In this document: in pieces, positions 30,803-39,771 of the stretch | Numbering within the stretch: the first letter of the stretch is position 1 | How the letters are laid out: each line of letters opens with the position of its first letter | Assembly: GCF_000687145.1 (NCBI RefSeq) | Contig: NZ_JMFG01000002.1 | Location: 1-64,000 of the forward strand | Direction: 5' to 3' | Source: Thermoanaerobaculum aquaticum | Lineage (GTDB): Bacteria > Acidobacteriota > Thermoanaerobaculia > Thermoanaerobaculales > Thermoanaerobaculaceae | Length of the DNA stretch: 64,000 nucleotides | Notes under the pieces: model-generated | What the model was told of the DNA's origin: nothing | Seen by the model: only the letters and a program-made list of their open reading frames with translations | The model's database searches: none | Translations under genes and position numbers: made by a program

Positions 30803-33592
30803 TCAGCGAAACCCGGCGGCCCTGATTGCTTCTGTGATTTGCTCCCGCACGCGGTGCGGGTGCCGGCACACGCAATAGACCCAGCGGCCAAACTCACCGT
30901 GATAGTTCACCGCGCGAACCCATCGCTCGGCAGCCACAGCCTTTTGGCGGTCCCGCTCGGATTCAAACCCTTTCACCTCAAGAATGACGTTGATAAGCGC
31001 TCTGTCTGGACCCTGCCAGCGCACAATATAGTCGGGACGGTACTCGTGCCGCACCCCTTCCCATTCGTATGGAATGGTGAAGTCCAAATGGTCATTGCGC
31101 GCGTAAGCCACGACTTCGGGGGCGCTCTCCAGGTGATGGGCCACGCTGTGCTCCCACGAGGGAGCATCAAGCACCACGTGGCTAATGTGGCTTTTGGTGG
31201 TCCCCACTGTCGGGCGCACGGTTCGAAACAGCACCTCGGACGTGGAGCCGAGCGGTCGAAACCGCTCGATAACCGGTAAAATTGGCTGTTCACCACTGGC
31301 CACATCCGGTTCAATGGCTTGGCTTAAGCGCTCAATGATACGCTCTTTGTATCTCAGGAGGGCAATTTCTTCCAGAGGGGTTTCCCGATCCACCACCACA
31401 ACTCTTTCCTCGAGGTATTCCCAAACCATCGCCAGGACCTGTGGAAATAAAAGATGGCGAGCAACCCAGTCCTGCCGCTTGTCCTTCAGCCGGCCGGTCA
31501 CCTCGGCAGCAATTTCATAAACCACCGCTTGCAGTCGCTTTTCGCGGTGAAACGGGTTGCGGTCGTGCAGCACTTCTGCACCCGGCCCTAGGCGGTCGGG
31601 CCTCCCTACGCGATACCCTACGGCAGGCTTGGCTACCACCTCGGTGGGCTCATGGGTTGGATCAATTGTCAAATAGGGCATTTTCTCCAAGTTCAGCCGA
31701 ATTCGCTGGCGCACGTCAAAGATGTAGCCCTCAACCCGCGGAAAGGTAATTTCCAAGTGTTTCCTTTCGGGCAGGGCGCGCACGAGAGTGGAGACCTTCT
31801 CGCCACCCGACCGCCCAATCGGTTTTTTCTTAATGGGAATCACTTCAAAAGGCACACCGTAAACATCCACGTATTCGGGCTCCGAAAAGTCGTCGTAGTT
31901 CATCCGCCGTAGCCCTCGGCCAACCACCTGCTCACACAAGAGCTGCGAGCCGAAGGCGCGCAAGCCAAGAATTTGCGTGACGTTTTGGGCATCCCAGCCT
32001 TCGCTCAACATCCCCACCGAGACCACGCAGCGGATGTTCTTGCCCGGAGGGTCGCCTTCGCCGTCCCACTCAGTTTTGCCCACCGTATCCACTGTTCTCC
32101 GCAGCCATTCGGCTGCCTCCTGTCGCGTTTCACCCTCCTGGGCGCTTTCGGCCTCTGCCAACAGCTTAGTGTCAATGCGAAAAGTAACCTCCTGCCCGCT
32201 CCGGTTCGCAAGCTCAGACAGCACATTGCCGCGAGCAATGTGCTCATGAACCAACTTGGCCAAATCGGTGTTGTCGCAAACCACGATGAGCACCGGGGGC
32301 ACCGGCGAGTTGGCCTTTTGGAACTCCTCGAAGGTCCGCTTCCACTCGGACGCCAGGGTGGCCAACGCTCCCTCCGCCTCCCGCAACACCGATTCGGGTT
32401 TGGCGCGACGGCGCGCTGTTTGCCGTTCGGAGGCAGGAAGCTGCTGGTTGATGTACTCCCAAAGGCGGAAGTACTTAGGGATGAGAGCGCCGCTGTCATC
32501 GTCCACCGGCACCCGCGGGATCTTTACGATTCCCGACTCGATAGCATCCACCAGCCCAAAATCCGAAACCACCCAGGGGAAAGGAGCCCCCTCGTCGTAA
32601 CCACTGCCCTTGATGTAAAAAGGCGTGGCAGAAAAATCGGCACAGAAGTTGATGCCGCGCTCCTGGTGAATTGTATCGAGGCCGCTCACCCAAACCGTTG
32701 CTTCCTCACGTTGAGCAATTTCCTCCGCCGAAAGCCCAGCTCGCATTTCCTCTGGAAGCGGAGCGGGGCGGTAAGCATGATGGGCTTCGTCATTGATGAC
32801 CAAGATGTTTTGTTTCGATCCCAATTCTTTCAGCACCCGGCGACAAAAAGCCGCCCCCCTTTCCACGCCTCGCTGTACCACACTCCGCGACCGGCTGTCG
32901 TCTTTCGGCTGAAAGAGATGCCAGTTGGTGATCTCAAATTTCCCCTGCTGTAGACGCTCCATGAAGCCCCGGGGAACAAGATCAAACTTGTCGTAATAGT
33001 TTTTGGGCTTCCAAGGCAAAAGCACCTGCAAGCGCTCACGGATTGTCAGGTTCGGGCATACCAAAAGCACGGCGTCGGAAAAACGGCGATCCTGGGGGTT
33101 GGCCAGCTTATTGAGCACCTGCCAGGCGATGACCATCCCCATCACTACGGTCTTGCCCGAACCTGTGGCCATCTTGCAGGCGTAGCGGGTCAAGGTGTTG
33201 TCTTTGGGAATTTCGATGCCCTGCCTCTCGGCAGGGGGCGCCTCCACCAGCCAGATGAGTGTTTCAGCCGCCTCCCGCTGGCAGAAAAACAGCTTGCGCT
33301 CTCGCTCGGGGTCATTCCAATGGTTGAGGAGCTGTCGGGTTATGGGCGTCACCCCTGGGTAGCCCCTGGCACGCCAAGCTCTCACCCTCTCGCGGATAGC
33401 GTTGACTTGCTCGAGGGGAACGAACTCCTCTTCCAGGAGTGCCACCTGCGGCCCGCGGGTACGAGCTTTGAGATAAAAACCAGCCGGTCGTCGCCCTTCC
33501 GCCAGCACCGGCTGGCCCTCTCTGTACTCCCAAAAGCGAGTGGGCTCCTCAAAGGGCGAATTGATGATGGGGTTGTCAACAAACATGCCCAA
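30803..33592 (-). CDS. res: Type III restriction enzyme, Res-like helicase-nuclease subunit
   Basis: The 929-residue SF2 protein has Walker A ATGSGKT (residues 142-148), DEAH (268-271), a motif III region (CADFSATPF), and a motif VI-like VVGRGLRRMNY near 565-575. The C-terminal nuclease core reads EYRPDYIVRW followed by NVILEVKG, a PD-(D/E)xK arrangement at about residues 850-880. Type III Res needs Mod to cut DNA between head-to-head unmethylated sites. It is last in the operon mod-CD-NTase-Cap15-res, and its start overlaps the Cap15 stop by 17 bases (ATG 33586 is also possible). Confidence 0.9.
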   Translation of the reverse strand: MGMFVDNPIINSPFEEPTRFWEYREGQPVLAEGRRPAGFYLKARTRGPQVALLEEEFVPLEQVNAIRERVRAWRARGYPGVTPITRQLLNHWNDPERERKLFFCQREAAETLIWLVEAPPAERQGIEIPKDNTLTRYACKMATGSGKTVVMGMVIAWQVLNKLANPQDRRFSDAVLLVCPNLTIRERLQVLLPWKPKNYYDKFDLVPRGFMERLQQGKFEITNWHLFQPKDDSRSRSVVQRGVERGAAFCRRVLKELGSKQNILVINDEAHHAYRPAPLPEEMRAGLSAEEIAQREEATVWVSGLDTIHQERGINFCADFSATPFYIKGSGYDEGAPFPWVVSDFGLVDAIESGIVKIPRVPVDDDSGALIPKYFRLWEYINQQLPASERQTARRRAKPESVLREAEGALATLASEWKRTFEEFQKANSPVPPVLIVVCDNTDLAKLVHEHIARGNVLSELANRSGQEVTFRIDTKLLAEAESAQEGETRQEAAEWLRRTVDTVGKTEWDGEGDPPGKNIRCVVSVGMLSEGWDAQNVTQILGLRAFGSQLLCEQVVGRGLRRMNYDDFSEPEYVDVYGVPFEVIPIKKKPIGRSGGEKVSTLVRALPERKHLEITFPRVEGYIFDVRQRIRLNLEKMPYLTIDPTHEPTEVVAKPAVGYRVGRPDRLGPGAEVLHDRNPFHREKRLQAVVYEIAAEVTGRLKDKRQDWVARHLLFPQVLAMVWEYLEERVVVVDRETPLEEIALLRYKERIIERLSQAIEPDVASGEQPILPVIERFRPLGSTSEVLFRTVRPTVGTTKSHISHVVLDAPSWEHSVAHHLESAPEVVAYARNDHLDFTIPYEWEGVRHEYRPDYIVRWQGPDRALINVILEVKGFESERDRQKAVAAERWVRAVNYHGEFGRWVYCVCRHPHRVREQITEAIRAAGFR

Positions 33593-34172
33593 CCCTTTTC
33601 AGCCTTAGGCTACCGTAGTTTTGGCGATCTCGGCCACTATAGTATTCTCCCTCCAAACAATCATTGTTTCTTAGCCTAAGTACCGCAGTGCCCCTGTGCG
33701 AATGCATGCTTGGCGGCGCGTTAGGTTTCGGCTCGTTCCGATATTCGTAAGTCAGGACCGGTCCCTCTGGTTCGTTCACAGACAAGGAGGCGGTAAGGCT
33801 TCGCGAGATCGACTGGGCTGTTTCCAGATGGACGCTTAAACGGGTCCAGGTTTGTCTTATTTCCAGTTCCACTTCGTAGGGCTTACCCTCTTCAAAAGAC
33901 GTAAAACCTCTTCCCCGCCATTTACCGCCGAGATCAGGAACCCTGACAACGCCAACCTTCCGAAGGAGACAATGCCGCCATAACCATTTGTCAAAGAACG
34001 CATACAGAGTTCCAGAAATACCCCAGATAGATGGTGCGTCTATCCACCACGGAATCTCGTAGCTGACCGCTTCTGCGAACCGATGCAACCCAAAGGCCAA
34101 AGCCACGCTCAGGAGAGCTATTCCCATGATCACATTCCGCCTTTCTTGCGAGTCCGTGGCGTATTGGTGCAT
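33576..34172 (-). CDS. cap15: Cap15-type CBASS effector (two TM helices + beta-barrel)
   Basis: The 198-residue protein has two N-terminal membrane helices (about residues 14-33 and 42-62). A beta-barrel domain follows, with the Cap15/S-2TM-beta hallmarks: PDLGGKWRGRG, IRQTWTRLSVHLETAQSIS, LTYEYRNEP, HRGTAVLRLR and LEGEYYSGRDRQNYGSLRLK. In characterised CBASS systems a cyclic (di)nucleotide binds the barrel, Cap15 oligomerises and disrupts the inner membrane, killing the infected cell. It lies 6 bases after the CD-NTase and overlaps res. GC content is visibly lower than in the neighbouring R-M genes. Confidence 0.85.
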   Translation of the reverse strand: MHQYATDSQERRNVIMGIALLSVALAFGLHRFAEAVSYEIPWWIDAPSIWGISGTLYAFFDKWLWRHCLLRKVGVVRVPDLGGKWRGRGFTSFEEGKPYEVELEIRQTWTRLSVHLETAQSISRSLTASLSVNEPEGPVLTYEYRNEPKPNAPPSMHSHRGTAVLRLRNNDCLEGEYYSGRDRQNYGSLRLKRVGHVC

Positions 34173-34178
34173 ATCTGG

Positions 34179-35057
34179 TCACCTCCAGTTATTCCAAAGA
34201 TCTACCATCGCCTTTACGAATCTACATGCTTTTTCTTCTGACCACTGCTCGGGGGAATCGCCGAAAAGAGGAAGCTGCTCGTTTTGAGACACGAACCTGC
34301 CAAAGTCTGCGGTCACAAGCCATTTAACCACGTTACAGAATGTGTCCCGAAAACTTGAGCCGTACTTGCTGTCAGGAACATTGTAGAGAAAACACTCCAG
34401 GAAATAGGACGGCGCTAAGTCAGACGGGATAACCTTCCTCTCAACGAGATAGGTGCGGGCGTTTTTGAAAAGCCTAACCGTAGGTTTGTACCAGCCATTG
34501 GTGCGAGATGGTGCATTCTTTTGGACACCGTTATCGTAATGCAGCTTAGGATAGTTGATCACCCAACGACCTTCACCCAGTACGCAGAAGGTGATACCCT
34601 CCAGATAATCGTCTGCATTCTTCGGGTACTGAGGATATTTTCGATACTGCAAGCAAACCACAACATCCGCGGGCAGATAGGAAGTCTGCACTTTTATTGA
34701 CTTACGCCCTTCGCTTACCTTTTCTCTTTTGAAATAGTTCCGCAATGCATGCAGAACATCGCTTTTGAACGTTTGCCAATCGTAAGTCGCGGGCGTGATT
34801 CTAAAGAGCCGCTGCTGGTTTTCGCTCAGGTTGCTAAGAAATGTGCTTTTTAGCTGCACAACAACGTCAACATCGCTGTCGCCGCGGATGTTCGTGGCGT
34901 TCTTGTAGGACCCCTGGAGATAAACTTCGTAATCAATTCCTGGGGGCCACAGCTGGTAAGCAGAGAGCGCCTCACGAATAGACTCGTGAGTCTGTCTTGC
35001 AGTAGTTACTGCTCCTTGATGAGACCACCTTTCAAGTTGCGATTCAGGAATCGGCAT
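34179..35057 (-). CDS. cdnX: CD-NTase cyclic-oligonucleotide synthase (CBASS)
   Basis: The 292-residue protein is a cGAS/DncV-like nucleotidyltransferase. The activation motif GSYKNATNIRGDSDVDVVV begins at Gly49-Ser50, with metal ligands Asp62 and Asp64 and a third Asp131 in LPADVVVCL, so the catalytic triad is intact. C-terminal helices of the oligoadenylate-synthase-like domain follow. On phage infection such enzymes make cyclic di- or trinucleotides that trigger the partner effector, here Cap15. No Cap2/Cap3 (E1/E2-JAB) or HORMA/TRIP13 genes are present, which suggests a minimal type I CBASS. Its ATG overlaps the mod stop by 14 bases. Two 60-base stretches I counted are 48% GC, against 65% in a mod stretch. 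The gene symbol is provisional. Confidence 0.88.
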   Translation of the reverse strand: MPIPESQLERWSHQGAVTTARQTHESIREALSAYQLWPPGIDYEVYLQGSYKNATNIRGDSDVDVVVQLKSTFLSNLSENQQRLFRITPATYDWQTFKSDVLHALRNYFKREKVSEGRKSIKVQTSYLPADVVVCLQYRKYPQYPKNADDYLEGITFCVLGEGRWVINYPKLHYDNGVQKNAPSRTNGWYKPTVRLFKNARTYLVERKVIPSDLAPSYFLECFLYNVPDSKYGSSFRDTFCNVVKWLVTADFGRFVSQNEQLPLFGDSPEQWSEEKACRFVKAMVDLWNNWR

Positions 35058-38000
35058 GGCTGATTCCTCCTTCAGACCCCAAAGTTACCACCCGCACCAC
35101 CTCATTCCCTCGAAAATCAATCACCTTCACCGCGATGCGCTTGTGCTCAGCGGGTGCAAAAGGAAACGACACCGTGCCGCGCGTACGCTCGAAGACCTCA
35201 CGGTCAATTTGGGCTTTGAGGGCACGCTGGAGTTTGTCCCAGGCATCGGGGTCGCCGGGAAAGAACGCCTGGCAGATGTGGAAGGTTTTGCCATCGTAGT
35301 CGGTATCTAAAAACCAAGCGGCCACCTCGCTGCCTTGGGAGTGCTCCGTTTGCCCTGTCAACGGGTTGTAAATGTCAACGCCTCGCAGTTCCACGACATA
35401 GGTCCCGTCGTCATTCCGTTTCCACGCCACATCGGGCTGGCCAAAGACTGTGAAAATTTGGCTCGCACGGGTGGTCTTTAGCAAATCGCCAACCAGCACA
35501 TCCGGCGCGATGTTGGCGAAGTGCACTTCCAAACCCGCCACCGGTGCCTTTTGGATCAGCGCCTGCGCCTCGGGGTCAAAGCTGAAGCCCGCAAAGATAA
35601 GGATGGCGTAGCCGTTCATCTTGGCCGTGGGAATGGCCTCTTGCACTTGGAACGCCATCACCGGCCCGTAGGGGGGCCCGAAGGAAATGGCCACCCGCAG
35701 GGTTGTTCCGTTCCGCTTGGTTTCACCCTCGGCGTGGAGCAGGCCGAGGTTAAGGGCGCGGAGGTTTTCAAGCTCCAGCCTCTTGCCCCCCGGGAAAAGC
35801 ACGCCGCCTTGCTTGCTCAATAGGTTGAGCATGGTGGTCAGGTAATCGCCGGCGCGGTCAGAAACTCGACCTTCCTGCCAAGCCACGGCGGAACCTACCG
35901 GCGCGTGCGAATCCTCATCGGGAAGGGCACGCAGGTCTGCCCCGGCGGTCTCTTCAAACTGCGGGATGGGTGCTTGCGTGGGGTCTTCCACCGCAGGAAC
36001 GGGGATGGCCTCCACGGTAAAGGGACCGGAAACGCGCACAAGACCCCGGACCACTTTGGGGCGGTCGTAAAGGGTTTCTTGGGGTGCGTTGCGCTGGATA
36101 CTTTCGTCAATTTCCCGGCGCTTGGCACGCTTGGCCTCCCAAAAGCGGCGTAAGGCTTCCCTTGCTTCCGGAGGCCAATCCTCACCGGGCACCGGCTCGG
36201 GCACCTCGCACAGCGTTTCCCACCGGTGACCGGTGAGGGTGTAAACGGTGCGGAGCCACTCCGGCACCTGGGGTTCAGCCTCCAGCAGCTGTTTTTTCAG
36301 GTCCTGCAGCTTGAGGTAGGCCTGGCGCACGCTCTGCGGCCAGCCTGCCTTGGGCGGGGTGTTGGGGACGTCGCATAGCGATGACCAGGTGGTGCCCAGC
36401 GCTTGGGCCACCCTTTGCAGCTCGTCGCGAACCTCTTCCGAAAGCAAAAGCAGCTTCTTCTTGGCATTCCACAGCGATTCGTAGGCGGAGGCGGCGTCCT
36501 CCGGCCAAAGGGGATGCGGCACCTCGCGGGGGACCTCCCATTCCTGAAGGGGCGACCGGCCGGTGGCGCCTACCAGCGCCCGGTTGAGATCGGCCAGCGC
36601 CTGGTCAATCTGCGGCTGGTATTTGGCCGCAATGGCGTCAATTTCGGTGTTCTTGGCGATGCTCTCTAAGGTGATATGGGGCACGGTCTCGTACTTGAAA
36701 CCACCCGCCGGCCCCCGTTCAGGGTCCAGCAGCTCGTAGTAGTCGAACTTTGCGGTCATGAGCCGCTGACGGGCGATGGCCACGGCCACCCGGGAGGTAT
36801 CGCAGGTGATCCAGCGCCGCCCCCATTTTTCCGCGCAGTAGGCGGTGGTGCCCGAGCCGCAGGTGGGGTCCAACACCAAATCGCCCGGGTCGGTGGTCAT
36901 TAGGATACAGCGCTCGATGACTTTGGTGTTGGTTTGGACAGCGTAGATCTTGGGCTCACCAAACCCCGCAATTCCAGTATCCCACCAGGAGTTCCCAAGC
37001 GAGAAAACGGGAAAATCGTCTAGATAGCGAACGTAGGAAAGAGTCTTTCCGATTGGTGCCAGGCGCTCTGCTGCGCCAAGCCTCAACAAACCCTCCGCAT
37101 TCGTTTTCCAATAACCCGGCGCAGGCGTGAAAACTTGCTCTCCTACCGCAACAGGAAACCTCGTGCTGGGCCCGCCGCTTTGCGAGGTCAGGTTGTCGGC
37201 GCGAAAAACATTCCACCCGCTCGCCGCAGGTCCGAGGTGCTTTTCGGAACTGCCGCCACGACGCCTGACTCCATCCGGAAGTTCCACCCAGTGGTATGCT
37301 TCAGCACCCCCGCCGAGGGCGCTCTTCGGGAGAAAAATGCGGCGGTACTTCACAAGGCTGCTATCTTTTGCGTACCACAGAAGATAGTCGCTTACGGAGG
37401 GCAGTAGCCGTGCGGTCTGTCCAGCCGTCTTCGCAAACGCCACCACCGCGACAAAGTTCTCCCGGCCAAATACTTCATCCAAAAGGCAGCGCACCAAGTG
37501 CAGGTTTTCATCGTTGATCTGCACGAAAATAGAGCCGCTTTCGGCCAGCAGCTCGCGCGCTAAAAGCAAGCGGTCGCGAAGGTAGGTGAGGTACGAGTGA
37601 ATGCCCAGTTTCCAGGTGTCGCGGTAGGCTTTGATTTGCTCCGGCTCGTGGGTGAGGTCTTCGTCGGCGTCTTTGACATCCCGACGGTCAATGCGGGGCT
37701 GAAAGTTGGAGGCGTACTTGATCCCGTAAGGGGGGTCCATGTAAACCATCTGCACCTTGCCGGCCATGCCCTCTTTAACCAAAAGGGAGTTCATGACCAG
37801 GAGGCTGTCGCCCAGGATGAGGCGGTTGGCCCAGCCCACCTCGTGCTTGTAAAACTCCACCTGCTGATCGGCACTAAGCGGGGTTTCACCGAAGAGGTCA
37901 GCCTGAACGAGCTCCGGCCTTTGAACCGCCCGAAGGATCGCCTTGGTGGAAATGCGTTCGTGGATGTGGAGGGAAACCACGTCCACCTCAAAGGAGGTGT

Positions 38001-38190
38001 GTTCAGCTTTGCCAGCCCACACCAACTGTGGGTCCAGGTGAGGGTCGTAGGAGTACCTTGTGGTTTCCCTCTCGCGAACCTCGAAGGTTGGGGCCATACC
38101 CGCTGGCGGGTTGTTCTTCCTGCGGGCCCCCTGGTGGCGGAAATCCTCCACGGAATTGCTGGGCGAACTTGGCGTCTTCTTTCGTGCCAT
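35044..38190 (-). CDS. mod: Type III DNA methyltransferase, Mod subunit with long C-terminal extension
   Basis: The 1048-residue protein has the N6-adenine motif DPPYGIKY (near residue 150) before the AdoMet motif DPTCGSGTTAYCAEKWG (near 440), the beta-class order of type III Mod. About 500 residues follow the methyltransferase core: helical, charged repeats (for example RREIDESIQRNAPQ) and a domain ending with a GNEVVRVVTL segment. ATG 38190 has a strong GGAGGAG site; the longer ORF to 38544 adds 118 residues unlike the family and is rejected. It heads the four-gene R-M/CBASS operon and protects host sites from Res. Confidence 0.88.
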   Translation of the reverse strand: MARKKTPSSPSNSVEDFRHQGARRKNNPPAGMAPTFEVRERETTRYSYDPHLDPQLVWAGKAEHTSFEVDVVSLHIHERISTKAILRAVQRPELVQADLFGETPLSADQQVEFYKHEVGWANRLILGDSLLVMNSLLVKEGMAGKVQMVYMDPPYGIKYASNFQPRIDRRDVKDADEDLTHEPEQIKAYRDTWKLGIHSYLTYLRDRLLLARELLAESGSIFVQINDENLHLVRCLLDEVFGRENFVAVVAFAKTAGQTARLLPSVSDYLLWYAKDSSLVKYRRIFLPKSALGGGAEAYHWVELPDGVRRRGGSSEKHLGPAASGWNVFRADNLTSQSGGPSTRFPVAVGEQVFTPAPGYWKTNAEGLLRLGAAERLAPIGKTLSYVRYLDDFPVFSLGNSWWDTGIAGFGEPKIYAVQTNTKVIERCILMTTDPGDLVLDPTCGSGTTAYCAEKWGRRWITCDTSRVAVAIARQRLMTAKFDYYELLDPERGPAGGFKYETVPHITLESIAKNTEIDAIAAKYQPQIDQALADLNRALVGATGRSPLQEWEVPREVPHPLWPEDAASAYESLWNAKKKLLLLSEEVRDELQRVAQALGTTWSSLCDVPNTPPKAGWPQSVRQAYLKLQDLKKQLLEAEPQVPEWLRTVYTLTGHRWETLCEVPEPVPGEDWPPEAREALRRFWEAKRAKRREIDESIQRNAPQETLYDRPKVVRGLVRVSGPFTVEAIPVPAVEDPTQAPIPQFEETAGADLRALPDEDSHAPVGSAVAWQEGRVSDRAGDYLTTMLNLLSKQGGVLFPGGKRLELENLRALNLGLLHAEGETKRNGTTLRVAISFGPPYGPVMAFQVQEAIPTAKMNGYAILIFAGFSFDPEAQALIQKAPVAGLEVHFANIAPDVLVGDLLKTTRASQIFTVFGQPDVAWKRNDDGTYVVELRGVDIYNPLTGQTEHSQGSEVAAWFLDTDYDGKTFHICQAFFPGDPDAWDKLQRALKAQIDREVFERTRGTVSFPFAPAEHKRIAVKVIDFRGNEVVRVVTLGSEGGISHADS

Positions 38191-38679
38191 ACCCTCTCCT
38201 CCCCCTTGCTCAGCTACGGGCGGCGCCTTCCACAGGGCGCTAACAAAAGGTTTTGAGCCGCTTGCCGCTGGCCTTCCAGCAACGCTTGCAGCCCCAAACG
38301 GTTCCCGTGGAGGAACAGGCGTTTCTTTTGCCGGCCGCACCTTCCCCTTTGGCACCCCGGGAACCGACCGCCGGAACTTAAGCTTTGTGAACGCACGAAA
38401 CACATTGTAACCACGAAAAGCCGGGTTGGGCGCCGCGGTTTTCTGGGAAAAGGAAATGCGTTCAGGAGCTCGTAGCGCCTGCGCGCAGCGGTTCAGCAGA
38501 AAGACGTAAGGCCAGAGCCTACGTTTTGCTTCGTGAGCCGGCACGCGAGCGGCGGCGCCACGAAAGCGAACATCGAGCTTCGGCTGGGCAAGCGTTGGGA
38601 CTTGGGGGCTAAGCCGCCCGCGGCGCGGAGGGAAGGCTGCAAAGATACCCCTGCTTCAGATGGGCGCTGAAGCCCACAG
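38191..38679. other. Gap upstream of the R-M/CBASS operon
   Basis: About 490 bases without a supported gene. It must hold the operon promoter; TACAAT on the - strand (plus-strand 38403-38408) is a possible -10, but no -35 fits. A short hairpin TGGGC...GCCCA at about 38660-38675 follows the end of the patatin gene, without a T-run. Open frames here look non-coding. No CRISPR, tRNA or IS ends are visible. Confidence 0.5.
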
Positions 38680-39699
38680 CTAACGCACCAGCCAGAGGTT
38701 AGGGTTGGCGGCAACTTCGCGGCCGTGGGAGACGGCCTGGGCGATGAGCTGGGGGTCGAAGTTGGTGGAGGCGTTGTCGGTGCCGTACCAGACCCGGGGG
38801 GCCAGCACATGCACCGGCACCGAGCGCTTGCCAATGGCCGCTAACGCCTCCTCCAGGGCCTGTTTGCGGCTGCCCCGCAGACCACCCAGCGCTTTTTCTG
38901 CCGCCGCTACGATGCGGTTCCACTCCAAAGCGCCGCGGATGTCGCCCAGGTAAATTTCGTCGGTGAGGATTTCCACCACCCGCTTCAGCACATCCAGGGC
39001 GCCCACCCTGGTGCCCAGCCAGTTGTCCGACCACTGGCGGTAGCTGTGCTCGGGGACGGTGGACCGGGGGAGGCTGCCGTCCGCTTCGGGGATGACCCGG
39101 GAGGTGAGCAGCACGTAAATTTCATCGGCACCGGCGGCAAAAGCCGAGCCCAAAGGGGTAATGTCCCGCACCCCGCCGTCCACCAGCACGTCGTCCCCGG
39201 TGTCCACGTAGGGGAAAACCACAGGAATGGCGGTAGAAGCGATGAGCTTTTGCAGGAAGTCCTTTTCCGCCGGGGTCCACTCCTGGTAGCGGCCGGAAAC
39301 CAGGGAAACCGTGCCCACCGCAAAGTCACGGCCGGAGGTTCGCAGGGCTTTGATGTCCAGGTGCGTTTTGACGAGCTTTTTCAAGGGCTCCACGGTGTAC
39401 AGGGAATCGGCGCCGGCGGCCAGCGCCGCAAAGCCCCCAGCGCGGTGGCCGTACACCGAGTGGTTGCCCTCGATGGCGGAAAGCCAGAGCGTTTTGAGCT
39501 CGGCCACCTTGGCCTGGAGGTTGGCCAGGGAGTCCCCCTGGGTGGCCGCCTGCGCCAAAAATGAGGCGTTGAGCGCCCCCACCGAAACACCCCGCAGGAT
39601 CTGAAAGTCCAGGCCCCTGCGGATGACCAGCTCCTCCAGCATGCCCACCTGAAAAGCCCCGCGGGCGCCGCCGCCCCCTAAAACCAAGGCTCGCTTCAT
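38680..39699 (-). CDS. Patatin-like phospholipase/esterase
   Basis: The 339-residue protein has the patatin fold signatures: the oxyanion-hole GGGGARGAFQVG (about residues 8-19), nucleophile Ser in GVSVGALN (GxSxG, about 36-43) and the catalytic Asp in LVDGGVRD. A C-terminal ~100 residues follow the core. These Ser-Asp dyad enzymes hydrolyse acyl esters of membrane lipids; some are anti-phage effectors, but this one is separated from the CBASS genes by a 490-base gap, so a defence role is only a possibility. Start ATG 39699 has GGAGGT upstream. Confidence 0.85.
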   Translation of the reverse strand: MKRALVLGGGGARGAFQVGMLEELVIRRGLDFQILRGVSVGALNASFLAQAATQGDSLANLQAKVAELKTLWLSAIEGNHSVYGHRAGGFAALAAGADSLYTVEPLKKLVKTHLDIKALRTSGRDFAVGTVSLVSGRYQEWTPAEKDFLQKLIASTAIPVVFPYVDTGDDVLVDGGVRDITPLGSAFAAGADEIYVLLTSRVIPEADGSLPRSTVPEHSYRQWSDNWLGTRVGALDVLKRVVEILTDEIYLGDIRGALEWNRIVAAAEKALGGLRGSRKQALEEALAAIGKRSVPVHVLAPRVWYGTDNASTNFDPQLIAQAVSHGREVAANPNLWLVR

Positions 39700-39771
39700 G
39701 GTGCACCTCCAGCTTTGGCACCACGATGCCACGGGACGGTGCCCAAGGCAAGGGGCTTTTCGAGCGAACGG

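Noticed and set aside
30771-38190. CRISPR array or insertion sequence within the defence region
   Set aside because: No regularly spaced repeats, transposase motifs or terminal inverted repeats are seen around these genes.
38191-38544. 118-residue N-terminal extension of Mod
   Set aside because: No similarity to Mod family N-termini is apparent and it lacks a ribosome site, whereas ATG 38190 has a strong GGAGGAG; the extension is likely upstream leader.
38680-39699. Patatin as part of the CBASS cassette
   Set aside because: Patatins are CBASS effectors elsewhere (CapV), but this one is 3.6 kb from the CD-NTase, separated by mod and a 490-base gap, and the CD-NTase already has Cap15 directly coupled.
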